Positions 32,220 through 40,980 of a stretch of 40,990 bases of DNA are shown here, piece after piece. The notes below the pieces were generated by a model. That model did not search any database and was not told the origin of the DNA. It worked only from the letters and a program-made list of their open reading frames with translations. Origin of the DNA: Bacteroidota bacterium (GTDB lineage Bacteria; Bacteroidota; Bacteroidia; Sphingobacteriales; Sphingobacteriaceae); the NCBI GenBank assembly GCA_013288235.1, contig JABDCF010000026.1:1-40990 (forward strand). Direction: 5' to 3'. The position numbers were made by a program, and so were the translations under genes. Within the stretch, counting starts at the first letter, position 1; every line of letters starts with the position of its first letter.

Positions 32220-34642
32220 ATGAAAAAAATTTACATACTACTGATTATCCTTTTGAGTATATCGCTGGTTACCAAAGGGCAAACAATAAATGACATCGAT
32301 TCAAAAACCCAGGGCTTTACCAAATACGCCGGCTATTTTAATTTTTATTGGGACGGAAAAACGGGGAGGATATTATTAGAAGTTGATAAATTTAATACGG
32401 AGTTTTTATACGTAAACTCCTTACCCGCTGGTATTGGCTCAAACGATCTTGGTTTAGACCGGGCCAGATAGGTAATAGCCGCATTGTGAAATTTATCAGG
32501 AGCGGGCCTAAAATATTGCTGATGCAGCCAAATTATGCCTACAGGGCGGTAAGTAATAACCCCGATGAGCGAAAATCGGTGGAAGAAGCATTTGCACAGT
32601 CAGTTATTTGGGGTTTTAAGGCCGAGGCTGAAGATAACGGCAAAGTTTTAATAGACATAACCCCTTTTTTGCTGCGTGATAGCCACCACATTGCCGACAG
32701 GTTAAACGGCAGCGGCCAGGGTGATTTTAACCTGAATGAAAGCCGGTCGGCAATTTATCTTGATAACACTAAAAGTTTTCCGGATAATTCGGAATTTGAG
32801 GCGACTATAACGCTAACCGGCAAAGCAAAAGGCAGCGAGATAAGTTCTGTTACACCCGATGCTGATGCGGTAACTGTTAGGATGCATCATTCGTTTATAA
32901 AATTACCCGATGATAATTATCGGCCTCGCAAGTTTGACCCGAGATCGGGGTTTTATGATAACAGCTTTATGGACTATGCTACGCCGATAGACCAGCCTAT
33001 CGTAAAACATTATCTCACACGTCATCGGCTGCAAAAGAAAGACCCTACAGCCGCGATGAGCGAAGCCGTTAATCCCATCATTTATTATGTTGACCGTGGC
33101 GCACCTGAACCGGTACGCACTGCGCTGATGGAAGGCGCATCCTGGTGGAACCAGGCTTTTGAGGCGGCAGGCTATAAAAATGCTTTCCAGGTAAAACTAC
33201 TGCCCGAAGACGCCGACCCAATGGACATCAGGTATAATATTATACAATGGGTACACCGGTCAACTCGTGGATGGTCCTACGGCGAATCGATAGATGACCC
33301 GCGTACAGGGGAGATCATTAAAGGACAGGTATCCTTAGGCTCATTGCGCGACAGGCAGGATTTTTTAATTGCCGAAGGCCTTGTACAGCCATATGAAGAT
33401 GGAAAACCTGTTAGCGATAAAATGATGAAAATGGCCATTGCCCGCCTGCACCAGCTTGCCGCGCACGAGGTTGGCCATACACTTGGATTGCAACATAATT
33501 TTGCTTCCAGCGTAAATGACAGGGCTTCGGTAATGGATTACCCTTCGCCGGCAATTAGTTTAAATGCTGATGGAACTATCGATCTTTCAAATGCTTATAC
33601 CAGGGAGATTGGCGGCTGGGATAAACGCGCCATTCTTTACGGTTACCAGGATTTTCCGGCAGGAACAAATGAAGATGAGGCTTTAAAAGGAATAATGACC
33701 GAGACGTTGAAACAAGGTTATTTTTATATCACCGATGAAGATGCCCGGCCCGCAAATGGCGCACATCCCCTGGCACATTTGTGGGACAACGGCAAAAACG
33801 CAGCCGACGAATTGAACAGGCTGATGGGTATCCGTAAGCATTTGCTGGATAACTTTTCGGGAAAAGCTATCAGGCAGGATGCTCCGATGGCCACACTTGA
33901 AGAAGTTTTGGTGCCTGTTTACCTGATGCAGCGCTACCAGGTGGAAGCAGCCTCAAAAATGCTTGGCGGGCTTTATTATACCTACGCCGTTAAAAACGAT
34001 GGGCAACCCGTTACAAGGTTTATCCCACCAGCCGAACAATGGAAAGCTTTTAACGCGTTAATGACAACCATAAGCCCTGATGCACTGGCTTTGCCCGAAA
34101 AACTGATAGAAAAAATACCGCCCCGGCCCGATGGATACCCGCGAACAAGGGAATTATTTAAATCGCGCACGGGGCTTACATTTGACCCGATGGCTGCCGC
34201 TGAATCTGCCGCAGGGACAACGCTTGAATTTATGCTTAATCCTGAACGGGCAGCTCGGTTGGTACAGTACCAGTCGAGGGATAATACACAACCCGGCCTT
34301 ATACCTGTTTTAGATAAGCTTATAGCCCAAACCTGGAAAGCCCCGCAGCAACCCGGCTATAAAGGAGAATTGCAGCGTTTGGTGAATGTTTTGGTATTAA
34401 AACAATTGCTGACTTTAGCTGCTACCGGCGATGCCCCTGAAAGCGTACGCGGCATAGCATTACTGGAGATAGACGGACTTAAAAAATGGATGCAAGGTGC
34501 TTTGAAGACCTCGGATAATAACCAAAAGGCAAATTTATTGTTTGGCATGGCACAGATTGATGAGTTTAATAAAAATCCGGATAAGTTTAAGCCAGCGCCA
34601 GTGTTGGCTATGCCTGATGGGAGCCCGATAGGGAGTGAGTGA
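32220..34642 (+). pseudogene. Zinc-dependent metalloprotease with a frameshift
   Basis: The N-terminal piece starts at ATG 32220 with signal peptide MKKIYILLIILLSISLVTKG and stops early at 32469-32471. The rest continues in another frame to 34642. Adding one G to the GGG at 32461-32463 restores GLDRGQIGNSRIVKFIRSGP and a product of 807 residues, a normal length. HEVGHTLGLQHN (HExxHxxGxxH) and the Met-turn SVMDYPSP mark a metzincin-type zinc peptidase; flanking regions fit DUF5117/DUF5118 proteins of Bacteroidota. It should be exported. The break could be a sequencing error or a real mutation; the remaining sequence shows no other damage. Confidence 0.88.
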
Positions 34643-34676
34643 TTTCGGCTTTCGGAATTTCGATTTCGGAATTTAA
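34641..34676. repeat. Tttcgga-type array at the protease stop codon
   Basis: gatttcgg, ctttcgg, aatttcg, atttcgg: the core tttcg recurs at intervals of 7, 8 and 6 bases. The array begins in the protease stop codon (TGA 34640-34642). No inverted arm is evident. Confidence 0.5.
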
Positions 34677-34746
34677 AAATAGACCGGCGGGGATTTGCAA
34701 TTTCAGCCTTATAGAATATTTGCGAAACAACTATCTGCTTTTTATG

Positions 34747-34754
34747 TATATTTG
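34747..34754 (+). promoter_or_regulatory. -7 box of the small membrane-protein pair
   Basis: TATATTTG matches TAnnTTTG, 27 bp before ATG 34782. It lies inside the longer open frame starting at 34695, which supports ATG 34782 as the true start. Confidence 0.5.
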
Positions 34755-34781
34755 TGTAAAGGAATAGGTATTTTAAAAAAT

Positions 34782-34982
34782 ATGATAATTACAGCATCAA
34801 CAATTGCAACTACCATTGCCGTTATATCAGCAATAATAGCTATCTGGACTATTACGAAGATTTTTATAAAAGTAAGGAATTCGACAAATATTACAATTAC
34901 CAAAAGCAGTGGCGAAAGGATAACTATATCTAAGGATTACAACAGGGAACAAAGCAGGAAACTAATAGAATTTATGAAATGA
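34782..34982 (+). CDS. Small single-pass membrane protein
   Basis: 66 residues from ATG 34782 (the frame extends upstream to 34695, but a promoter box lies in between). One membrane segment (ITASTIATTIAVISAIIAIW) is followed by a short cytoplasmic domain (STNITITKSSGERITISKDY, then SRKLIEFM). The strand-turn-strand plus helix pattern recalls the small effector-associated EACC-type components of some conflict systems, but the similarity is slight. The stop codon overlaps the next start by 4 bp (ATGA), so the two are coupled. Confidence 0.65.
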   Translation: MIITASTIATTIAVISAIIAIWTITKIFIKVRNSTNITITKSSGERITISKDYNREQSRKLIEFMK

Positions 34983-35350
34983 GCAATACGCCGCCTGGCG
35001 ATATAGTTTCAAGTCATCCTAAAGCCACCTTACTCACTACGTTTACAGCTATATTAGTAGCAATAGTTCAACAAATTAAAGATGAGGACTATAAAAAAAT
35101 AGCCGTTCCTTTAGCTCCTTTCGTCGTACTCGTACTCGTCCTCAGTATTATTTCTAAAACTTTTTATAAGCGTTATAAGTGTAATAGGCTAATAAAGGTG
35201 CATAAATCATAGATTACAACACTTGAAAATGAGTTGAAAAATACTGCGACAACACCAGCAAGAAAAAAGGAGATACTAAAAGAGATCACTGAATATCAAA
35301 ACGAAATAAAAAAGCTGCAAAAAGAGGTTGTAGAAATAGAGTTTAATTAA
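34979..35350 (+). pseudogene. Small membrane protein with coiled-coil tail cut by an in-frame TAG
   Basis: ATG 34979 to TAG 35210 encodes 77 residues with one membrane segment (VPLAPFVVLVLVLSIISKTF) and a basic end. In the same frame after the TAG, a further 45 codons read ITTLENELKNTATTPARKKE, then ILKEITEYQNEIKKLQKEVV, and stop at 35348-35350. This second part is an evident coiled coil with protein-like composition. The simplest reading is one gene of 123 residues with a nonsense mutation, perhaps from CAG. A shortened but functional protein or stop-codon readthrough are alternatives. I do not recognise the family. Confidence 0.55.
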
Positions 35351-35363
35351 GTACAAAGCTATT

Positions 35364-36431
35364 ATGCAGAACGATTTAGAAAACAAAAAGGTTTCTCCGT
35401 CCAGCGCAGATTTAGAGGGGGCTGCCATCATAACCGGCCTGATGGCCTACGGAATGTCAGGACGAATATTTCATGCGCCGTTTTTAACTACTAACCACGG
35501 GTTTAAATTTAAGGCCGTGGTTGAGCGTCACGAAAAAAAGGCGGGGCTCCGTTACCCGGATGTGATCAGCTATAATTCAATTGATGAATTGCTAAACGAT
35601 GATGAAATTGAACTGATAGTTGTAAATACGCCGAATGATACCCATTTTGATTTTACATTGAAAGCCCTTAACGCCGGTAAACATGTACTGCTCGAAAAAC
35701 CTGCAGCAGCTACCAGCGCCGAGGTAAAAATAATGTTCGACACGGCAAAGAGGTTAAACAGGCATTTAATGCTTTACCAGAACCGCCGCTGGGATAGTGG
35801 TTTTTTACAGGTTAAAGAAGTTATTGAAAGTGGGAAATTGGGCCAGCTGATAGAGGTTTATTTCCGTATGGACAGGTTTAAACGGGCGCTTAGCCCCAAA
35901 AGGTTTAAAGAAACGGCTGCCACCCCAGCCAACGGGCTGGTATACGATTTAGGGGCGCATTTGATAGATAATGTGATATGCCTGTTTGGCAAGCCGCTAA
36001 GTTTTACCAAAACAACGGGGATATACAGGGAAGGATCAGAAGTGGCAGATTATTTTAACTACCACCTATCGTACCCAAACCAATTGAATGTTTATTTAAC
36101 TTCGGGGTTGCTTATTGCAGAGATATTACCCGGTTTTGCAATTCATGGTACTGAAGGGAGTTTTGTTAAAGAAAGGTGCGATGTACAGGAAGCCCAGCTT
36201 GATATTGGAATGCTGCCAACGGATAAAGATTATGGAATAGAGCCGGCAGGCAGCGATGGCAAATTGGTAATAATGGGCCTTGATAATAAGCGTTGCGAAG
36301 AGTGGCTACCGGCGCCAAAAGGGAACTATAACGGTTTATTTGAGGCTGTTTATCATACCATACGCAATAATGCGTTATATCCCGTAACTGAAGAACATGT
36401 GGCCTGGCAACTGGAATTGCTTGAGGCTTAA
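35364..36431 (+). CDS. Gfo/Idh/MocA-family oxidoreductase
   Basis: 355 residues. The N-terminal NAD(P)-binding part has TGLMAYGMSGRIFHAPFLTT, VVNTPNDTHFDFTLKAL and HVLLEKPAAATSAEV with the catalytic-region Lys of EKP. The C-terminal domain has YDLGAHLIDNVICLFGKP with the conserved Asp and His. The N-terminus (MQNDLENKKVSPSSADLEGA) is about 20 residues longer than I would expect. Substrate is unknown; sugars or sugar acids are usual. Confidence 0.92.
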   Translation: MQNDLENKKVSPSSADLEGAAIITGLMAYGMSGRIFHAPFLTTNHGFKFKAVVERHEKKAGLRYPDVISYNSIDELLNDDEIELIVVNTPNDTHFDFTLKALNAGKHVLLEKPAAATSAEVKIMFDTAKRLNRHLMLYQNRRWDSGFLQVKEVIESGKLGQLIEVYFRMDRFKRALSPKRFKETAATPANGLVYDLGAHLIDNVICLFGKPLSFTKTTGIYREGSEVADYFNYHLSYPNQLNVYLTSGLLIAEILPGFAIHGTEGSFVKERCDVQEAQLDIGMLPTDKDYGIEPAGSDGKLVIMGLDNKRCEEWLPAPKGNYNGLFEAVYHTIRNNALYPVTEEHVAWQLELLEA

Positions 36432-36474
36432 AAAAATCGTAACTATGCTGCTGCTTGATATACAAATTAAACTT

Positions 36475-36969
36475 ATGAAGAAACTGCTTTTTTTATTTAG
36501 CCTGGTAATTGCTGCTGGTTGCAGCAATGCACAAACGCAAACTTTCACGCCACCGCCAGATATCCCTCCTTATCGTATATTAAATACCGACAGTGTTTAT
36601 GTTACGCCTGCCAATTTAAAAAAACACAAAGCAACAATGATCGTTTATTTCGCGCCGGATTGCAGTCATTGCCAGCATTTAATGTACGAGCTGAAACCCC
36701 AAATGAAGGCTTTTAAAAACACGCAGGTAGTGATGATAACATTTGCCGAGCCGCTAAAAGCATCACAGGTATTTTATCGTGATTTTAACCTCAAAAAATA
36801 TCCCAATTTTACCGTTGGGACAGAAGGGACTACCTACGTTGTTCAAAGATATTACCAGGTACGTACCACCCCATATATTGCGCTATATAATAAAAACGGA
36901 AAACTTGCTAAAGCTTATGACAAGGCGCCGACTGTAGACGACCTTGTTGCAGAAGTGAAGAAATTATAA
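36475..36969 (+). CDS. Thioredoxin-like lipoprotein
   Basis: The frame opens at 36397 inside the previous gene, but ATG 36475 (MKKLLFLFSLVIAAGCSNAQ) places a lipoprotein signal with lipobox IAAGC at the N-terminus, giving 164 residues. The thioredoxin motif is YFAPDCSHCQHLMYEL (CSHC), and TTPYIALYNKNGKL carries the cis-proline. It is likely an envelope disulfide oxidoreductase. In contrast to the pair at 11341-13631, it keeps both active-site cysteines. Confidence 0.9.
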   Translation: MKKLLFLFSLVIAAGCSNAQTQTFTPPPDIPPYRILNTDSVYVTPANLKKHKATMIVYFAPDCSHCQHLMYELKPQMKAFKNTQVVMITFAEPLKASQVFYRDFNLKKYPNFTVGTEGTTYVVQRYYQVRTTPYIALYNKNGKLAKAYDKAPTVDDLVAEVKKL

Positions 36970-36973
36970 AGGA

Positions 36974-37059
36974 GTCGGGAAGTCCGAAAGTCCGTAAAGT
37001 CCGAAAGTAAGAGGTTTTTGTCGCGTTCGGACTTCCGGACTTTACTGAGTTTGGGACTC
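36974..37059. repeat. 8-bp-unit inverted array upstream of the outer-membrane barrel gene
   Basis: The left arm reads gtcgggaa, gtccgaaa, gtccgtaaa, gtccgaaa, gtaagagg (36974-37014). The right arm (37025-37059) is the inverse (cggacttc, cggacttt, gggactc). One unit has 9 bases, the rest 8. It begins 4 bp after the thioredoxin stop codon. Confidence 0.8.
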
Positions 37060-37157
37060 TTTTCGTAATAAAATATTTACTATTGCAACCGATTTCCTTA
37101 TCAACAAAGTTACAAGCAGTAAGGTTATTTAAAGTCATAATTTATGACTTTTGCGCC

Positions 37158-39725
37158 ATGAAATCCGTCCTGATAAAAATATTATTTCTTTTGCCCGTAT
37201 TATTTACGGTTTTTACAGCTAATGCCCAGCAGGCCGATAAGGGCGGTACAGTTTCAGGCAAGCTAATCGATGGCACAAACAGCCAGCCGCTTTCGTTTGC
37301 TACAGCTTCTCTTGTCAGAAAATCTGATAACCATCCTGTAAAAAGTATTCAAAGCGATATCAACGGTAATTTTTCGCTTACCGGCATCCCAAATGGCTTA
37401 TATGTTTTCCATGCTACCTATGTAGGCTATGCGCCTTTTGTAAAAGATAGCATCCGCGTTACGCCTTCAAAACAAACAATAAACCTTGGTGATATAAAAT
37501 TAGGCACTGCAAAGGGCCTGTTAAAAGAAGTGACCATCACGGCCCAAAAAAGCCAGATGTCATTAGGTATCGATAAAAAATCGTTTAATGTTGACCAAAG
37601 TTTAGTTAGCCAGGGCGGTTCGGTAACTGACCTGCTGACCAATGTGCCATCGGTACAGGTGGATGTTGATGGTAATGTCAGCCTGCGCGGATCGACCAAC
37701 GTAAAGATACTGATCAACGGTAAAGCGTCCGCATTAACAGGCGGCGATCTTGCCGATATCCTGCAATCTATCCCGGCCAGCGCAATTGAAACTATCGAGG
37801 TAATTACCAACCCATCGTCAAAATACCAGGCCGAGGGGGATTCAGGTATTATCAATATCATATTAAAGAAAAATACACAAAAGGGGTTCACCGGTTCGGC
37901 ATCAGGTAGCGCCGGTACGCAAAACACCTATAACGGCACATTTAACCTGGCCTATCAGAACAGTAAAGTAAATATTTACGGCAATTACAGCTACCGTAAA
38001 GGCACAAGGATAGGGGATGGTACCATCGATAAAACAACTGATGAAACTAATGGTACGACGCAAACCCAAAACCAAACAACCAATCAGCAGTTTGTATTTA
38101 CCGGGCAGAATATCCGCAGCGGTATCGATGTTTATCTTGATCCTAAAACAACTTTAGGCTTTTCAAACAATATCAATATCCGCGACCGCAACCGGTTACA
38201 GACAGGTGGTACTTTTATAAACCAGAACGATACTTTGTTACAAAGCATCAATCAAAATAATATATCGAACGGTCATGGCACCAATATGGATTTCAGCCTT
38301 GATTTTGACCATAAGTATAAAAAGAAAGAGGAAGAACTTACGGCAAATGTTACCTATTCGGTAGATAAAAATAACAACTTTGACGACCTTAACAGCGACT
38401 ATACTTATTATACGCCCGTTTCTTCTTACTTTCCATCTGTACAAAACAATACCACCATAGGTATGCAGCATAACTGGAATTTTCAATCGGACTTTACCCT
38501 GCCATTAAAAAACGGGCGGTTTGAAGCCGGTTTCAGGAGTACGATAAATAATAGCAATAATAACTATATATCAGACACGCTGAATACCGTAACCAACGGT
38601 TTTAACTACAACCCTTATTTATCAAACGATTTTATTTATAAAGAAAACATCAATGCCATTTACTCAAACTACCAGCATACTTTCGGTAATTTCAGCGTAC
38701 AAGGCGGATTGAGGTTAGAGGATGCAAATATCAGCACGCAGCTTACCGACAGTGTTACTACCAATAATAAGCAGGATTACTGGCGCCTGTACCCAAGCTT
38801 GTTTTTGACCGAAAAACTATCAGACAACCAAACCCTGCAATTAAGCTACAGCCGCCGCGTAACACGCCCGCAGGACAGGATGCTGTCGCCTTTTATTGAT
38901 GAAAGTAACAGACTGAATTACTCGCAGGGTAACCCTAACCTATTGCCGCAGGATACGCACTCGTTCGAGTTGAGTTATATTAACTACTGGAAATCGGTGA
39001 CGGTTACTTCATCATTATACTACAGGCTTACCAAACAGAATATCCAGCAGATCACTACCCCGCTTACACCTGGCAACGTGGATACTACCATTACCAGGTA
39101 TGAAAATTTAAACAGTGCTTCGAATGCAGGATACGAGTTGATAGTAAGGGTAAGCCCATCATCTGTGTTGGATGTTACCGGTAACCTGAATATATATTAC
39201 CGCTATTTACAGGGTGATGCCGCCTTGGATTTACCTACAACATCGGGCTACTCGTGGAACGGGAATGTTACGGCCAATATTAAGCCAATAAAAAAACTGG
39301 GGATACAAATAAGGGCCGATTACCAGGGCGCGCAGGTAATCCCGCAGGGCGAAATGAAAGCGATTTATGGTGTTGACGGTGGCCTGCGATACGATATCAG
39401 CAAGCAATTTACGCTAAGCGGGAATGTGCGGGATATATTTAACACGCGCAAATACATATCCGATATCAATTATAGCGAACCAACCTTCACTTCGGCACAG
39501 ATATCCGACAGGCGGTTTGCTACGCGTGTAATGTCGGTTACCCTGGCTTACCGCTTCGGCAATAACGGTATCCCGCAAAAACGCAAAAACAAGGATAAAG
39601 ACCAGCAACAGCCACAAGACCAGGATATGCCTGATGATGCTAATCCGCAACCAAATCCGGGGGCGCAACCAGGCGGAACCGGCACCGGCACCCAGCAGCA
39701 GGGTAAGGGCGGTGGTAAAGGCTAA
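37158..39725 (+). CDS. TonB-receptor-like outer-membrane beta-barrel protein
   Basis: ATG 37158 (MKSVLIKILFLLPVLFTVFT, cleaved near ANAQQ) gives 855 residues; the longer frame from 37083 is not signal-like. Residues about 30-115 are a CarboxypepD_reg-like domain (GKLIDGTNSQPLSFATASLV). A plug domain follows (VTDLLTNVPSVQVDVDGNVS, then SNVKILINGKASALTGG-like and IETIEVITNPSSKYQAEGDS). The rest alternates as outer-membrane strands up to AYRFG. After that is an unusual tail of about 50 residues rich in Lys, Gln, Pro, Gly and Asp. It may import a substrate or act in envelope assembly; no SusD partner is adjacent. Confidence 0.9.
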   Translation: MKSVLIKILFLLPVLFTVFTANAQQADKGGTVSGKLIDGTNSQPLSFATASLVRKSDNHPVKSIQSDINGNFSLTGIPNGLYVFHATYVGYAPFVKDSIRVTPSKQTINLGDIKLGTAKGLLKEVTITAQKSQMSLGIDKKSFNVDQSLVSQGGSVTDLLTNVPSVQVDVDGNVSLRGSTNVKILINGKASALTGGDLADILQSIPASAIETIEVITNPSSKYQAEGDSGIINIILKKNTQKGFTGSASGSAGTQNTYNGTFNLAYQNSKVNIYGNYSYRKGTRIGDGTIDKTTDETNGTTQTQNQTTNQQFVFTGQNIRSGIDVYLDPKTTLGFSNNINIRDRNRLQTGGTFINQNDTLLQSINQNNISNGHGTNMDFSLDFDHKYKKKEEELTANVTYSVDKNNNFDDLNSDYTYYTPVSSYFPSVQNNTTIGMQHNWNFQSDFTLPLKNGRFEAGFRSTINNSNNNYISDTLNTVTNGFNYNPYLSNDFIYKENINAIYSNYQHTFGNFSVQGGLRLEDANISTQLTDSVTTNNKQDYWRLYPSLFLTEKLSDNQTLQLSYSRRVTRPQDRMLSPFIDESNRLNYSQGNPNLLPQDTHSFELSYINYWKSVTVTSSLYYRLTKQNIQQITTPLTPGNVDTTITRYENLNSASNAGYELIVRVSPSSVLDVTGNLNIYYRYLQGDAALDLPTTSGYSWNGNVTANIKPIKKLGIQIRADYQGAQVIPQGEMKAIYGVDGGLRYDISKQFTLSGNVRDIFNTRKYISDINYSEPTFTSAQISDRRFATRVMSVTLAYRFGNNGIPQKRKNKDKDQQQPQDQDMPDDANPQPNPGAQPGGTGTGTQQQGKGGGKG

Positions 39726-39777
39726 GTTTAAAAGGCTTTTTATTTGCCCAAATTACATATATTTATATATCTATGAG

Positions 39778-39803
39778 GCGGCTCCGTAAGGGGCCGCTTT
39801 TTT
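39778..39803 (+). terminator. Terminator of the outer-membrane barrel gene
   Basis: gcggctcc and ggggccgc form an 8-bp stem (one T-G pair) around gtaa, followed by six T. This is a clear intrinsic terminator 52 bp after the stop codon. Confidence 0.88.
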
Positions 39804-39878
39804 ATGCCCGGTAAAGTTTTACTTTTTAAATTATTGAGGTACGGTTGTTCATAGTTGTCAATTCCGAAAGCCATTATA

Positions 39879-39935
39879 ACTGCTACTGCCCACTGCTCCC
39901 GATAGCTATCGGGACTACTACTGCTGCTGCTGCAT
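39879..39935. repeat. Ctgct-type array with a 16-bp palindrome
   Basis: actgcta, ctgccca and ctgctcc (39879-39899) precede the perfect palindrome cccgatagctatcggg (39898-39913); then come actacta and a ctg run to 39932. The array encodes the last residues (QQQQ) and stop codon of the transglutaminase gene (39920-39918). The palindrome core is a common intergenic motif in Sphingobacteria. Confidence 0.6.
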
Positions 39936-40877
39936 GATCTCCATGTACCGCTGGTAACTGTTTTTTTGACTGTCAGAAACGATACTTGTTATGTGTGCCT
40001 CATTTATTTGCGCATCGGTATTGTTTAGTACGTTTTCATCATCTACGGATACCGCTACTTCCAGTTTATGGTTTGATGAACCTTTATAAACGCCTTTAAC
40101 CGGCGAACAATCGGTAAAGTTGCGGCCAACGGCAAGGCGTACATGGGTTTCGTTGGCGATGCAGTTATTTGTAGGGTCGATACCGAGCCAGCCGTAATCG
40201 GGGATGTAGGCTTCGGCCCAGGCGTGGGTGGCGCCGAGGCCGCGGATACCATTGCGGCTGGTACAAATGTAGCCGCTAACGTAACGGGCAGGTATTTGCA
40301 CCATGCGCAGCATTTCCATTAATATGTGGGCAAAATCCTGGCAAACACCGGCTTTCAGCTTCCATATCTCGTCGAGCCTGGTTTCAACAGTGGTTACACC
40401 TTTTATATATTCAAAATTATCGAACACATACTGGCAAAAACGGAGTGCTACCTGGTACGGGGTGTCATGCTTTAGCTTTTCGTTATTAACAATAGCCTGA
40501 AGCTCATTGAGCCCTTCGAAATATTCCTGTTTTAAAAAATCGATATAAGGCACCACAAATTGAAGCCGCCGAAGATCCTCCCATTGGTGGGCAGGGAAAA
40601 TATCATTTACCGGCAACTCGCGGTGTTTTGTAGTTACCCATATTTTCGAGTTGATGGTCAGTTGCCAGTGCGGCTCGCTATAGGTAAAGCTGCCCACCTC
40701 GTTGCCATAATAATCGGTATGGGTATCCACCTGCGGATTGCCTGTTATCGTAAGCTCCTGTTTTAAAACATCCTGGTACTGGTCTTTTATCGGGAACAGG
40801 ATGATCTGGTTGGCGCTGTCGCGCACCGGGGCCTCGTAAATGTAGCGTGTAATGTGTTGTATCTCAAATTCGGGCAT
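39918..40877 (-). CDS. Transglutaminase-family protein
   Basis: The frame is open from ATG 40949, but those 24 residues are repeat-derived; ATG 40877 (MPEFEIQHITRYIYEAPVRD) is the family start and gives 319 residues. The N-terminal bacterial transglutaminase-like domain is followed by the catalytic core: AGVCQDFAHILMEMLRMVQI with the nucleophilic Cys, ATHAWAEAYIPDYGWLGIDP with the His and Asp. It has no signal peptide. It may be a protease or a peptide-bond-forming enzyme on unknown proteins. Confidence 0.93.
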   Translation of the reverse strand: MPEFEIQHITRYIYEAPVRDSANQIILFPIKDQYQDVLKQELTITGNPQVDTHTDYYGNEVGSFTYSEPHWQLTINSKIWVTTKHRELPVNDIFPAHQWEDLRRLQFVVPYIDFLKQEYFEGLNELQAIVNNEKLKHDTPYQVALRFCQYVFDNFEYIKGVTTVETRLDEIWKLKAGVCQDFAHILMEMLRMVQIPARYVSGYICTSRNGIRGLGATHAWAEAYIPDYGWLGIDPTNNCIANETHVRLAVGRNFTDCSPVKGVYKGSSNHKLEVAVSVDDENVLNNTDAQINEAHITSIVSDSQKNSYQRYMEIMQQQQ

Positions 40878-40892
40878 GTTTTTTAAATTAGT

Positions 40893-40980
40893 TAATTTGA
40901 TGATTTGAAAATTTGAAAATGTTTTGCCATCGGGATAGGTCATTTTCAAATTATCAAATTTTCACATCTTCAAATTATTA
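40893..40980. repeat. 8-bp-unit inverted array upstream of the transglutaminase gene
   Basis: The left arm reads taatttga, tgatttga, aaatttga, aaatgttt (40893-40924). The right arm reads tttcaaat, tatcaaat, tttcacat, cttcaaat, tatta (40944-40980), the inverse motif in exact 8-base register. It may continue past the right edge. It explains the spurious N-terminal extension of the transglutaminase frame. Confidence 0.85.

Noticed and set aside
39898..39913. Palindrome cccgatagctatcggg as a terminator
   Set aside because: No T tract follows on either strand, and a clear terminator for the upstream gene lies at 39778-39803.
40878..40949. Upstream extension of the transglutaminase gene
   Set aside because: It is made of the left arm of an 8-bp array.
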